Origin: CAYWOS01 sp964459985
GTDB taxonomy: Bacteria > Bacillota > Clostridia > Christensenellales > Aristaeellaceae
Assembly (NCBI GenBank): GCA_964459985.1
Contig: CAYWOS010000006.1
Coordinates: forward strand, 29,382-93,381
Length of the DNA: 64,000 nt
Direction: 5' to 3'
Part shown: positions 8,365 to 17,063 of the stretch, one piece after another
Position numbering within the stretch: position 1 is the stretch's first letter
Layout of the letters: each line of letters begins with the position of its first letter
Position numbers and translations under genes: made by a program
Notes under the pieces: model-generated
What the model was told of the DNA's origin: nothing
Seen by the model: the letters and a program-made list of their open reading frames with translations, nothing else
Database searches by the model: none

Positions 8365-9756
8365 CTACTTTTTCTCCCTGCGCAGGAAGGCGGGAACGCC
8401 CAGATCATCGCGCTCGTTGGCCGGTTTCTGCGGCTGCTGCGGATACGGCTGCTGGCCGAACGGCGCGGCGTACGGCTGGCCGTAGGGCTGCTGACCATAG
8501 GGCTGTTGACCGTAAGGCTGCTGGCCGTAGGGCGCGGGCGTCGCAAAGTTCTGCGGCGCGTAAGGCGCGGCGGGCACGGCGTAGGGCTGCTGCGCGCCGG
8601 CGACGGGACGCGCGCCGCCCGGGTAGAAGGCGCTGTCCGCCGTCTCAAAGGTCGAGGGCGCGGGGGCGTCGAAGGGGCGCTGCTGATCGGCGGGCGCTTC
8701 GGCGCGCTGTCTGTTTTCGTACGGATTATAGCTGACGCCCGGCGTATAGGGCGAGGACGCGCGCTGCTTATCCTTGCGGTTCTCGCGCGGCGGGAAAGGC
8801 GTTTTCTCAAAGCCGGTGGCGATCACGGTGATGCGCACCTCGTCCTTGAGATCCTCGTCGATGCCGGCGCCGAAAATGATGTTGGCTTCGCTGTCCGCCG
8901 ATTCCATGATGAGGTTGGCGGCCTCGTTGATGTCCATAATGCTGACATCCTTGCCGCCGGTCACGTTGATCAGCACGGCGCGCGCGCCGTCGATCTTGGT
9001 TTCAAGGAGCGGGCTGGCGACGGCGTTCTTGGCGGCGTCGAGCATGCGCGTTTCGCCCTTGCCCACGCCGATGCCCATGTGCGCCATGCCGCCCGATTCC
9101 ATCACGGTCTTCACGTCGGCAAAGTCGAGGTTGATCAGCGCGGGAACGGCGATCAGATCGGAAATGCCCTGAATGCCCTGACGCAGAATATCGTCGGCGA
9201 TGCGGAACGCCTCGAGCATGGTCGTGCCCTTGCTGACCACCTGCAACAGCCGGTCGTTGGGAATAACGACCAGCGTATCGACGTTTTGCTTGAGCTCGTT
9301 AATGCCTAGCTCGGCGTTCTTCATGCGCTGCTTGCCCTCGAACGCGAAGGGCTTCGTCACCACCGCGATGGTCAGGCAGTTACTCTCGCGCGCGATCTCG
9401 GCGACGATGGGCGCGGCGCCCGTGCCCGTGCCGCCGCCCATGCCGGCGGTGACAAAAACGAGATCGGCGCCCTTGATCGCCTGCGCGATCTCCTCGTGGC
9501 TTTCCTCGGCGGCGCGGCGGCCGATATCGGGCACGGCGCCCGCGCCGAGGCCCTTGGTCAGCTTTTCGCCGATTTGGATCTTGACCGAGGCGTTGGACAT
9601 CGAAAGCGCCTGCCTGTCGGTGTTGACGGCAATAAACTCGACGCCCTTGAGCCCCGCCTCGACCATCCTGTTGACGGCGTTAGTTCCGCCGCCGCCGCAG
9701 CCCACCACCTTGATGGACGCGAAGGACGGTTGTTCTACCTGCACTTCAAACGGCAT
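8365..9756 (-). CDS. ftsZ: Cell division GTPase FtsZ
   Basis: Tubulin homologue that forms the Z-ring. 463 residues, longer than the usual 350-400. The GTPase core has GCGGGGTNAVNRM near residue 19, the tubulin signature GGGTGTG at 107-113 and the NLDFADVKTV synergy loop near 205. The excess length is a disordered C-terminal linker of about 130 residues with tandem QPYGQ units. It ends in the conserved peptide DDLGVPAFLRR that binds FtsA. A perfect AGGAGG precedes the ATG. It follows ftsA by 44 bp and ends the cluster. Confidence 0.97.
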   Translation of the reverse strand: MPFEVQVEQPSFASIKVVGCGGGGTNAVNRMVEAGLKGVEFIAVNTDRQALSMSNASVKIQIGEKLTKGLGAGAVPDIGRRAAEESHEEIAQAIKGADLVFVTAGMGGGTGTGAAPIVAEIARESNCLTIAVVTKPFAFEGKQRMKNAELGINELKQNVDTLVVIPNDRLLQVVSKGTTMLEAFRIADDILRQGIQGISDLIAVPALINLDFADVKTVMESGGMAHMGIGVGKGETRMLDAAKNAVASPLLETKIDGARAVLINVTGGKDVSIMDINEAANLIMESADSEANIIFGAGIDEDLKDEVRITVIATGFEKTPFPPRENRKDKQRASSPYTPGVSYNPYENRQRAEAPADQQRPFDAPAPSTFETADSAFYPGGARPVAGAQQPYAVPAAPYAPQNFATPAPYGQQPYGQQPYGQQPYGQPYAAPFGQQPYPQQPQKPANERDDLGVPAFLRREKK

Positions 9757-9800
9757 ACTGTGTGATCCTCCTCTTATACGATCGCTTGTCGCGCCGCGGT

Positions 9801-10979
9801 TTACGCGCCGAACAGGCTGCGGAAAAACGAATTGACGCCGCCGGCGGACGCCTTGGTATTCTGCACGGTATCGATGATGAGATCAAGCAGCCCCAGCGCG
9901 CTGGAGTACGCCGGACTGGACAGCTTGACCGCTTTGCGCGGCAGCTCCCGGACGGGCTTGTCCAGCTTCGCGGCGAGGAAATCCTTGCCGCCGCGGTTGA
10001 GCGCCATGCCGCCGCCCGTGAGATACACCGGCGACCAGTTGCCCAGCCGCACGCCGCTCCCGCGCACGGCGTCGCGCACGACCTCGCAGATTTCGTCCGC
10101 GCGCGGTTCCAGAACGCGCTCGACTTCCTCGCGCTTGAAGGTGACGTTCTCGCCGTTCTTGTCGACGGCCTCGAAGGTGTTCTGCGCCTCCTTCAGCCCG
10201 TAGACATAGGCGCGCTTGACCTGCTCGGCGCTCGCCAGCGTGATTTCAAGCCCGTACGCGACGTCGGCCGCGATATGCCCGCCGCCGACGGGCAGCACCT
10301 TCAGATAGGTCAGCGCGTCGCCCTCGACCGTCATGACCTCGGTGGTCAGATAGCCGATATCGACGAGCACCGCCGTGCGGTCGCGCTCCTCGTCGGGGAT
10401 GAACAGCATTGCCTGCCCCGTCGGGGTCGAGAAGCAGCCGTTGACGGTGATGCCCAGCGCGCGGAACCGCTCGCTCATATCGTCGAGGAAGAATTGATCG
10501 GCGATCACAAAGGAGACCATCGCGCGAAGTTCGTACCCGCGCACGCCCATCGGCTCGAGCGTCTTTTTCCCGTCGTCCACGATGAACCACGCCGGACTGC
10601 GATGGATAATATTGCCGCGCACGTCGCCCAGCTGCGTCGTGGCGCGCTGGAAAAGTTCGCCGATATCCTTTTCGGTCACGCGCGGATCGGCGCCCTGAAG
10701 CTCGACCTTCGCCTCGATCGTGCGCACCTGGCTGAAATCGCCCGGGACGCCCAGATGGATCTCGCGGATGCGCGTGTGCGACTGTTCCTCCGCCTCATGG
10801 ATCGCGGAAGCGATGGCTTCGTTGAGAAGCTCGGGCGCGTTCCACTGACCGCCCAGAAAGCCGTCATAGGTGGCGATGCCCGCGCCGACGATATCGCAGC
10901 GCTGCCTGCCGCTCGTTTCGGCGACCAACGCCACGATTTTGCTGGTCCCGAAATCCATCGCCGCAATTGTGGTTTTCAT
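9801..10979 (-). CDS. ftsA: Cell division protein FtsA, actin-like membrane tether of FtsZ
   Basis: 392 residues. The actin fold begins with the phosphate-1 motif AAMDFGTSKIVALV and includes the phosphate-2 motif VLVDIGYLTTEV and the adenosine motif LTGGGMAL. The last residues GVNSFFRSLFGA form a short amphipathic helix typical of the FtsA membrane anchor. It lies directly before ftsZ and has its own promoter at 11069-11097, so ftsA-ftsZ can be transcribed separately from the upstream wall genes. Sequence is divergent from model FtsA but the anchor and context make the call secure. Confidence 0.92.
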   Translation of the reverse strand: MKTTIAAMDFGTSKIVALVAETSGRQRCDIVGAGIATYDGFLGGQWNAPELLNEAIASAIHEAEEQSHTRIREIHLGVPGDFSQVRTIEAKVELQGADPRVTEKDIGELFQRATTQLGDVRGNIIHRSPAWFIVDDGKKTLEPMGVRGYELRAMVSFVIADQFFLDDMSERFRALGITVNGCFSTPTGQAMLFIPDEERDRTAVLVDIGYLTTEVMTVEGDALTYLKVLPVGGGHIAADVAYGLEITLASAEQVKRAYVYGLKEAQNTFEAVDKNGENVTFKREEVERVLEPRADEICEVVRDAVRGSGVRLGNWSPVYLTGGGMALNRGGKDFLAAKLDKPVRELPRKAVKLSSPAYSSALGLLDLIIDTVQNTKASAGGVNSFFRSLFGA

Positions 10980-11068
10980 TGCTCTTTCATCCCCCGTTCA
11001 ACCATGCTGATCCCAATGGCGCATAAAACGCACGACAAGCCGGAACCAAAGTTCTGATCGGTCATCTT

Positions 11069-11097
11069 ATTGTAACCGTTTTGTGATAATTTGGCAA
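11069..11097 (-). promoter_or_regulatory. Promoter of ftsA-ftsZ
   Basis: On the minus strand: TTGCCA (11092-11097), 17-bp spacer, TACAAT (11069-11074), in the AT-rich 187-bp gap between ftsQ and ftsA. Confidence 0.8.
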
Positions 11098-11166
11098 GTG
11101 AAAAAACATGATTTTCACAAGTTTTTTCAAAGAAAGGGATGAATTGCCGCCGATTTCGCGCCGATC

Positions 11167-11943
11167 TCACAAATGCGGCGGCGTATAGGTCGAAATCCCG
11201 GGCTTGGACGCCTCGATCGAGCCGCCCGAATACCCCTCCTGCCGCAGCTTGTCGATGGTGGCGCGCATGGTACGCAGTTTCGCGCGCAGTTCGGTCGCGT
11301 CGCCCAGGCATACCGAAAAGCCGTCGACGGTATTCAGGTATAGCTTATCCATATCGGCGATATCCAAATCGGAAACCTGCGAAACATAGTTCTGCTCACG
11401 GATCTCGGCGAGCAATTCGCACAGCATATCCATCTGCGCGTCCTGCGACGGAACAATCGTATCGCCGACGCGGATCAGCCGCGTTTTCAGCCCGATCACG
11501 GTGGGCAGGCCGTTGTCGAGCGTCAGGCTGTCCGAGCGCTCGAGGGCAAAGCAGGCTTCGTCGATGATGTACATGACGCCCTTGATCACGAGATTGGCGC
11601 AGGGAACGCGCTCGCGCACCGTGATGGTCACGGCGCTCGGAAAGCGGCGCTCGAGGCGCTCGAACACCAGATAGCGATCGGCGTTAATCCTTTCGCGCAC
11701 GCCGGCTTCGGATACCTGCAAAAATCCCTGCCCGATCACGCCGGAAAGCTCGGCGATGTACTCCGCCGAGCGCACGGTATTGCCCACCACCTTGACGGAG
11801 GAGATGCGCAGGACGCCGGCGTTCAGAAGGATCGCCGCGCCGCAGAGAATCACCACCGTCGCCGCCACGGCGACCAACCCGGGGTGCGCCGCTTTTTTCC
11901 GCTTCCCCGCGACGGCCGGCCCGTTCATTCCGTCTTCCGACAT
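11167..11943 (-). CDS. ftsQ: Division protein FtsQ/DivIB
   Basis: 258 residues. A short basic cytoplasmic tail precedes one transmembrane helix (about residues 22-42). The external POTRA domain begins ISSVKVVGNTVRSAEYI, followed by the FtsQ/DivIB beta domain with FPSAVTITVRERVPCA. It scaffolds the divisome with FtsL and FtsB/DivIC. Its start overlaps the end of murA by 19 bp, so it is co-transcribed. Family identity rests on topology, POTRA motifs and position between murA and ftsA. Confidence 0.9.
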   Translation of the reverse strand: MSEDGMNGPAVAGKRKKAAHPGLVAVAATVVILCGAAILLNAGVLRISSVKVVGNTVRSAEYIAELSGVIGQGFLQVSEAGVRERINADRYLVFERLERRFPSAVTITVRERVPCANLVIKGVMYIIDEACFALERSDSLTLDNGLPTVIGLKTRLIRVGDTIVPSQDAQMDMLCELLAEIREQNYVSQVSDLDIADMDKLYLNTVDGFSVCLGDATELRAKLRTMRATIDKLRQEGYSGGSIEASKPGISTYTPPHL

Positions 11944-13214
11944 TCTTCCTCCTCCGCCGCGTCCGCTTCGCGGACGATGTCCGCCCCGAGCGATTTGAGC
12001 GTATGCTCGAAGGCGTGGTATCCCCGATCGATGATATCGGCGTTTTCGATAAAGGTTTCGCCGCGCGCTGCCAGCCCGGCGATCACCAGCGCCGCGCCGC
12101 CGCGCAGATCGCGCGCCGCGACGCGCGCGCCGTGCAGTGCGGGAACGCCGTGCACCACCGCCGTGCGGCCGCTCACGAGAATGCTCGCGCCCATCCTGCT
12201 CAAATCAACGACGTGCGAAAAGCGGTTTTCGAACACGTTTTCGGTGATCACCGACGTACCATGCGCCAGCGTCGCCACGGCGAGCATCTGCGCCTGCATG
12301 TCGGTCGGAAAGCCGGGATGCGGCTGCGTGATGATCTGCGAAAAGGCGCGCAGGCGGCCGGGCGATACGAGCGTCAGCCGATCGGCGCGGTACGCCGCGC
12401 GGCAGCCCATCTCGCGCAGCTTGCTCACCACGGGCACAAGGTCGTCCTGCCTGATGTTCGTCAGTTCGATCTCGCCGCCCGTGATCGCGGCGGCGCAGAG
12501 CAGCGTGCCCGCGATGATGCGGTCGGGAATGGGCGCGTACGCCGCGCCGTGAAGCTCCCCGACGCCGGTGATCTCGATCACGTGCGTGCCCGCGCCGCGG
12601 ACGCGGCCGCCCATGGCGTTGACGCAGTGCATGAGATCAATGATTTCCGGCTCGCGCGCGGCGTTGTGGATGGTGGTCGTGCCGGGCAGCATGACCGCCG
12701 CCATCATCACGTTCTCGGTCGCGCCGACGCTGGGATAATCGAAGTACACGTCGCCGGCGCGCATGTCGCCGCCGTCGCAGAGCAGCTTGCCGCCCTCTTC
12801 CTCGATCCTGACGCCGAGCATTCGCAGCCCGGACAGATGTAAATCGATCGGGCGTATGCCGATCTCGCAGCCACCCGGGTACGTCACCGTCGCGCGGCGC
12901 ATTTTGGCGAGCACCGGTCCCAGAAGAAAAATCGAGGAGCGGATCTGCTTGGAAAGCCCGTCGGGCAGTTCGTAGCGGTCCAGCGAATCGGCGTTGACTA
13001 GGATATCCTCGCCCGCGCGCTCGACGCGGCAGCCCAGTGATTTGAGGATGTCGCCCATCGCCCGCACGTCGCGGATGTCGGGACAGCCGCGCAGCGTCAC
13101 GTCGCCCCGGGGCAGAATCGACGCCGCCAACAACGGCAGCACGGCGTTCTTCGCCGCGCTTACCCTGACGCCGCCCGATAGTTTTTCGCCGCCGCGCACG
13201 CGGAATCCTTCCAC
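11925..13214 (-). CDS. murA: UDP-N-acetylglucosamine 1-carboxyvinyltransferase MurA
   Basis: First committed step of peptidoglycan synthesis: transfers enolpyruvate from PEP to UDP-GlcNAc. 429 residues, full length. Seen: K22-N23 in SAAKNAVLPLL, the catalytic Cys at 116 in GGCEIGIRPIDLH (the Cys attacked by fosfomycin), and the repeated inside-out barrel. It lies inside the dcw cluster in the place where murG, murC or murB are usually found. A hairpin-rich 177-bp gap separates it from ftsW. Confidence 0.97.
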   Translation of the reverse strand: MEGFRVRGGEKLSGGVRVSAAKNAVLPLLAASILPRGDVTLRGCPDIRDVRAMGDILKSLGCRVERAGEDILVNADSLDRYELPDGLSKQIRSSIFLLGPVLAKMRRATVTYPGGCEIGIRPIDLHLSGLRMLGVRIEEEGGKLLCDGGDMRAGDVYFDYPSVGATENVMMAAVMLPGTTTIHNAAREPEIIDLMHCVNAMGGRVRGAGTHVIEITGVGELHGAAYAPIPDRIIAGTLLCAAAITGGEIELTNIRQDDLVPVVSKLREMGCRAAYRADRLTLVSPGRLRAFSQIITQPHPGFPTDMQAQMLAVATLAHGTSVITENVFENRFSHVVDLSRMGASILVSGRTAVVHGVPALHGARVAARDLRGGAALVIAGLAARGETFIENADIIDRGYHAFEHTLKSLGADIVREADAAEEEECRKTE

Positions 13215-13302
13215 CGTTTATCACCTTCCTTTTCCACCATGCTATGCGCGCGGCGGAAGGAGGTGAAAAGGCGAAGAAACGAAGGAACGAGAATGAGTTA
13301 TT

Positions 13303-13343
13303 GCGAGGGGAGGGTATTTTGAGTCAAAATTCCCTCCCCTCGC
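13303..13343. repeat. 41-bp near-perfect palindrome between ftsW and murA
   Basis: Arms of 20 bp starting GCGAGGGGAGGG pair around a single central G with one mismatch. No U-tract follows on either strand, so it is not a standard terminator. It lies about 90 bp upstream of the murA start, in the leader of that gene. Confidence 0.85.
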
Positions 13344-13391
13344 GCTCCCCTCCCAAAACCGTTCGGGAAAATGGATGGGAAACCCGCTTCT

Positions 13392-14522
13392 TTATGACAG
13401 GTTCCCCTCGCAGGAGCGTGAAATGTTGAGCAGCACGCCGACGAACGCCATCGTCAGGCTGAGCGAGGTGCCGCCCTCGCTAAAGAAGGGAAGCGGCAGC
13501 CCCGTGGTGGGCAAAAGCCCCGTCACCACGCCCATGTTGATGAACGCCTGCACCGAGATCAGCCCCGTAATGCCGGCGGCGAGCAGGCAGCCGAAGTTAT
13601 CGGGGCAGGTCACGGCGACGCGCATTCCGGCGACGGCGAAGCACACGAACAGCGAAACGACGGCGAGGCAGCCGATCAAGCCGAAATCCTCGCCCACGAC
13701 GGCGAAAATGAAGTCGCTCTCGGGATAGGGCAGATACGCGTATTTCTGTCTCCCCTGCCCCAGCCCCATGCCGAACAGCCCGCCCGAGCCGATGGCGATC
13801 AGCGACTGCGACAGCTGATATCCCTCGTCGCTCATCTTGGCGAAGGGGTCCATAAAGGACATGAGCCGTTCGCGGCGGTACGGCTCGCTCCACGCGTAGT
13901 ACGCGCCGACGGCCAGCCCGCCCGCGCCGAGCACGGCGAGATGCTTCCATTTCGCCCCGGCGATCATCACGAGCAGCACGCTCACAATGATGATCGTGCC
14001 CGCCGTGGAGAGATTGGGCTGTTCGAGAATCACAAGGAACATCAGGCACGGCACGATCAGAACGGGGAGAATGCCCTTCCAGAACTTTTCCACGCGCTTC
14101 CCGCGCGAGGCGAGCGCCAGCGACAGGAACACCACGCTCGCGTACTTGGCGAACTCGCCCGGCTGGAAGGACTGCCCCAGCACGCGCAGCCAGCGCCGCG
14201 AGCCGTTGATCGAAACGCCGATGCCGGGAATCAGCACGAGGAGCAGCAGAACAAAGCTGACGCCGACGCCGGCGAGGGCGACGTATTTGCGCGCGAAAAA
14301 CCGGTAAGGCAGCCGCGCGGTCAGCGCCATCGCCGCCGCGCCGACCGCCGCGCCGAAAAGCTGCTTCCGCACCGCGCCGAACGGATCGCCCAGATCCTGC
14401 GCGCTGTAATACGTCGCGCTGAACAGCGTGACCAGCCCGAACAGCATGAGCAGCACCGTCACGACGAGCACCGTTTTGTCCACGGGCTTGGCGGCGCGAA
14501 GCGGCGTTCTCGCCGAAAGCAT
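13392..14522 (-). CDS. ftsW: Peptidoglycan glycosyltransferase FtsW/SpoVE (SEDS family)
   Basis: SEDS polymerase that extends glycan strands with its cognate PBP. 376 residues with about ten transmembrane helices. Seen: GSRRWLRVLGQSFQPGEFAK near residues 107-127, SEDS motifs including GYQLSQSLIAIGSGGLFGMG, and PESDFIFAVVGEDFGLIG in the C-terminal half. GGGGG lies eight bases before the ATG. It follows murD by 51 bp. The partner PBP is at 18554-20668. Confidence 0.95.
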   Translation of the reverse strand: MLSARTPLRAAKPVDKTVLVVTVLLMLFGLVTLFSATYYSAQDLGDPFGAVRKQLFGAAVGAAAMALTARLPYRFFARKYVALAGVGVSFVLLLLVLIPGIGVSINGSRRWLRVLGQSFQPGEFAKYASVVFLSLALASRGKRVEKFWKGILPVLIVPCLMFLVILEQPNLSTAGTIIIVSVLLVMIAGAKWKHLAVLGAGGLAVGAYYAWSEPYRRERLMSFMDPFAKMSDEGYQLSQSLIAIGSGGLFGMGLGQGRQKYAYLPYPESDFIFAVVGEDFGLIGCLAVVSLFVCFAVAGMRVAVTCPDNFGCLLAAGITGLISVQAFINMGVVTGLLPTTGLPLPFFSEGGTSLSLTMAFVGVLLNISRSCEGNLS

Positions 14523-14573
14523 AGACGTATCCCCCTTTGCGCGATGAAACGCCTTGGGGGAAAGGCGTCAGGA

Positions 14574-16007
14574 TCAGTTCAGTTCGGCGACGATCCGCTT
14601 GAATACGCGCCCGCGCTCCTCGTAATCGGAAAACATGTCAAACGAGGCGCAGGCGGGCGACAAAAGCACGTTGCCGCCGTTCACGGCGAGCGCGCGGCAC
14701 GCGTTCACGGCGTCCTTCATCGAATCCCTGCGCGTGATCGCGGTATACCCCGCCGCGCGCAGCGCGTTCTCGATCTGATCCGCCGTCGCGCCGATCAGCA
14801 CGCAATGCGCGATATTCGGCGTCCGCGCGATCTCGCGGGCGAGCGGGTCAAAGGAAACATGCTTGTCGTAGCCGCCCAATATCAGCACGGTCGGCGCCGT
14901 CATCGCCTGCACCGCCTTGATGGTCGAATCGACGTTGGTGCCCTTGCTGTCGTTGATGTAGCGCACGCCGTCCAATTCTCGCGTGAACTCGATGCGGTGC
15001 TCGACGCCGGCGAACGTGCGCAGCGCGTGGCGGACGACGGGCGCGGGCACGCCGCGCGACATCGCCACGCAGACGGCGGCCAGCGCGTTTTCCAGATTAT
15101 GCGGCCCCGGAATCCGCACCTCGTCGGCGCGGCAGACGTTTTTCTCCTCGCCGTTCAGGCGGAACACGATCTGACCGTCGCGCACAAACGCGCCGCGCTC
15201 GACCTCCCGCGCGCGGGAAAACCGCAAAACATTCGCCCGCAGCCCCTCCGCCATATCGCGGCAGGCGGCGTCGTCGTCATTGAGCACGGCGAAATCCTCG
15301 CTCCCCTGACGGTCGAAGATATGCCGCTTGAGCGCGGCGTATTTCTCCATCGTGCCGTGACGGTTCAAATGATCCTCGGTGATATTGAGCACGGCGGCGG
15401 TCAGGGGATGGAACAGATCGGTCGTTTCGAGCTGAAAGGAGGATACCTCGGCGACCGTCACGTCCCCGTCGCGGCTGTCAAGCGCCGCCGCCGACAGGGG
15501 ATAGCCAATGTTGCCGGCGACGTGGCAGCGCTTGCCCGCCTGCTCGAACATCAGCCCGAGCAGCGTGACCGTCGTCGTTTTACCGTTTGTGCCCGTCACG
15601 GCGACGAGCGCGCCTTTCAGCAGACGCGACGCCATTTCCATTTCGCCGAGCACGGGCACGCCTTTTTCGCGCGCGCGCCGCACGATGGGCGCGTCGATGG
15701 GCACGCCGGGGCTGATGACGAGGCAGTCGCAGTCATCAAGCAGCTCCAGCCCGTCCTCGCCCAGCCGCCACGTAATGGGCAGCGCACCGAGCGCGTCGAG
15801 CGCATCCCCGAAATCCCCGCGCGGCTTCAGATCGCTGACCGTCACGGCCGCGCCCTCGCGGCAGAGCAGTTCCGCCGCCGCGACGCCGCTGCGCGCCATG
15901 CCGACCACCAGCGTTCGCTTGCCCAAAAACGCTCCCGCGCCGCCGGCGTCCGCGACCGGATGCCGTCTGCCATGCGTCCCAAGAATGATGTCCCGCAAAC
16001 CGATCAT
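14574..16007 (-). CDS. murD: UDP-N-acetylmuramoylalanine-D-glutamate ligase MurD
   Basis: Adds D-Glu to UDP-MurNAc-L-Ala. Up to 477 residues: Rossmann domain GKRTLVVGMARSGVAAAE, ATP site TGTNGKTTT near residue 140, then the NITEDHLNRHGTMEKYAALK central motif and a C-terminal domain with NDSKGTNVDSTIKAV. About 27 residues precede the usual MurD start. The ATG at 16007 directly abuts GGGAG; a TTG three codons later has better spacing and may be the real start. It follows mraY by 24 bp. Confidence 0.95.
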   Translation of the reverse strand: MIGLRDIILGTHGRRHPVADAGGAGAFLGKRTLVVGMARSGVAAAELLCREGAAVTVSDLKPRGDFGDALDALGALPITWRLGEDGLELLDDCDCLVISPGVPIDAPIVRRAREKGVPVLGEMEMASRLLKGALVAVTGTNGKTTTVTLLGLMFEQAGKRCHVAGNIGYPLSAAALDSRDGDVTVAEVSSFQLETTDLFHPLTAAVLNITEDHLNRHGTMEKYAALKRHIFDRQGSEDFAVLNDDDAACRDMAEGLRANVLRFSRAREVERGAFVRDGQIVFRLNGEEKNVCRADEVRIPGPHNLENALAAVCVAMSRGVPAPVVRHALRTFAGVEHRIEFTRELDGVRYINDSKGTNVDSTIKAVQAMTAPTVLILGGYDKHVSFDPLAREIARTPNIAHCVLIGATADQIENALRAAGYTAITRRDSMKDAVNACRALAVNGGNVLLSPACASFDMFSDYEERGRVFKRIVAELN

Positions 16008-16031
16008 CTCCCGTCAGGAATATTCAAGGCT

Positions 16032-17063
16032 CTACATCCAAGCGGCGACCGACCAGATCGCCAGCGCGGACAGCGCGATCGTCACCGCCGCGTACATCAG
16101 CACGATCTGGTTTTCCTTCATGCCGCACAACTCGAAATGATGATGAATGGGCGACATTTTGAAGATGCGCTTGCCGTGCGTGAGCTTGAAATACGTCGTT
16201 TGCAGGATGACCGACACCGAGGACATCACGCAGGTAAAGCAGATCGGCAGCAGCAGAAATTCGCATTTCATCAGCATCGCCGCGCCGACCATCGCGCCGC
16301 CGATGAACATGCTGCCGGTGTCGCCCATGAAGATTTTCGCGGGGTGGCGGTTGAAGCGCAGAAAGCCGATGCACGCGCCGACCAGCGCAAAGGAAACGAC
16401 GGCGACGGTTTCCGCGATCCGCGCGTTCAGCGCTTCGTCGGCGAACACATTGACAAACGCCGCGATCAGCCCGAACGCCGTCATGCCCACGATCGTGACG
16501 CTCGACAGGATGCCGTCCACGCCGTCCTGCAGGTTGGCGCTGTTGGTCATGAACATGACGAGCAGCGTCATCAGCGGGATGTAAACCCAGCCCAGATCCC
16601 ACGTTTCATGCGTGAAGGGCAGGATCACATCGCTGCCGACCGTCAGATAACACCACGTCGAGAACATCACCCCCACGACGATCTGCCCGAGAATCTTTTG
16701 CTTAGGCGAAAGCCCGTCGTGACGCTTTTTGACATCCTTGATATAGTCGTCGAGAAAGCCGATCAGCATCGATCCCAGACACACGAACAGCATCGCAAAG
16801 AGCGGGCTGTCCGCCCCGAACAGCGATCTTTCGCCCGTCAGCGCGCGCACGGCGGCGACGGCGAGCGCCGTCACGACGGTGATGCCGCCGATCAGCACGC
16901 CGCCCATGTTGGGCGTCCCCTGCTTGGATTTGTGCGCCTGCGGGCCGAGCTCGTAGATCGTCTGCCCGAACTTGAGCTTTTTAAGGTACGGCAGGAATAT
17001 GGGCATCAGCAGCAGCATCAGCGCCATCGCCAGCGCCGCGGGAATCAATATCTCGGTGATCAT
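16032..17063 (-). CDS. mraY: Phospho-N-acetylmuramoyl-pentapeptide transferase MraY
   Basis: Integral membrane enzyme that makes lipid I from UDP-MurNAc-pentapeptide and undecaprenyl phosphate. 343 residues, about ten helices. Seen: KSKQGTPNMGG near residue 45, the catalytic Asp pair GFLDDYIKDVKKRHDGL near 103, NSANLQDGVDG, and the C-terminal signature SPIHHHFELCG. Starts with an ATGA overlap on the murE stop. murF, normally between murE and mraY, is absent. Confidence 0.97.
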   Translation of the reverse strand: MITEILIPAALAMALMLLLMPIFLPYLKKLKFGQTIYELGPQAHKSKQGTPNMGGVLIGGITVVTALAVAAVRALTGERSLFGADSPLFAMLFVCLGSMLIGFLDDYIKDVKKRHDGLSPKQKILGQIVVGVMFSTWCYLTVGSDVILPFTHETWDLGWVYIPLMTLLVMFMTNSANLQDGVDGILSSVTIVGMTAFGLIAAFVNVFADEALNARIAETVAVVSFALVGACIGFLRFNRHPAKIFMGDTGSMFIGGAMVGAAMLMKCEFLLLPICFTCVMSSVSVILQTTYFKLTHGKRIFKMSPIHHHFELCGMKENQIVLMYAAVTIALSALAIWSVAAWM

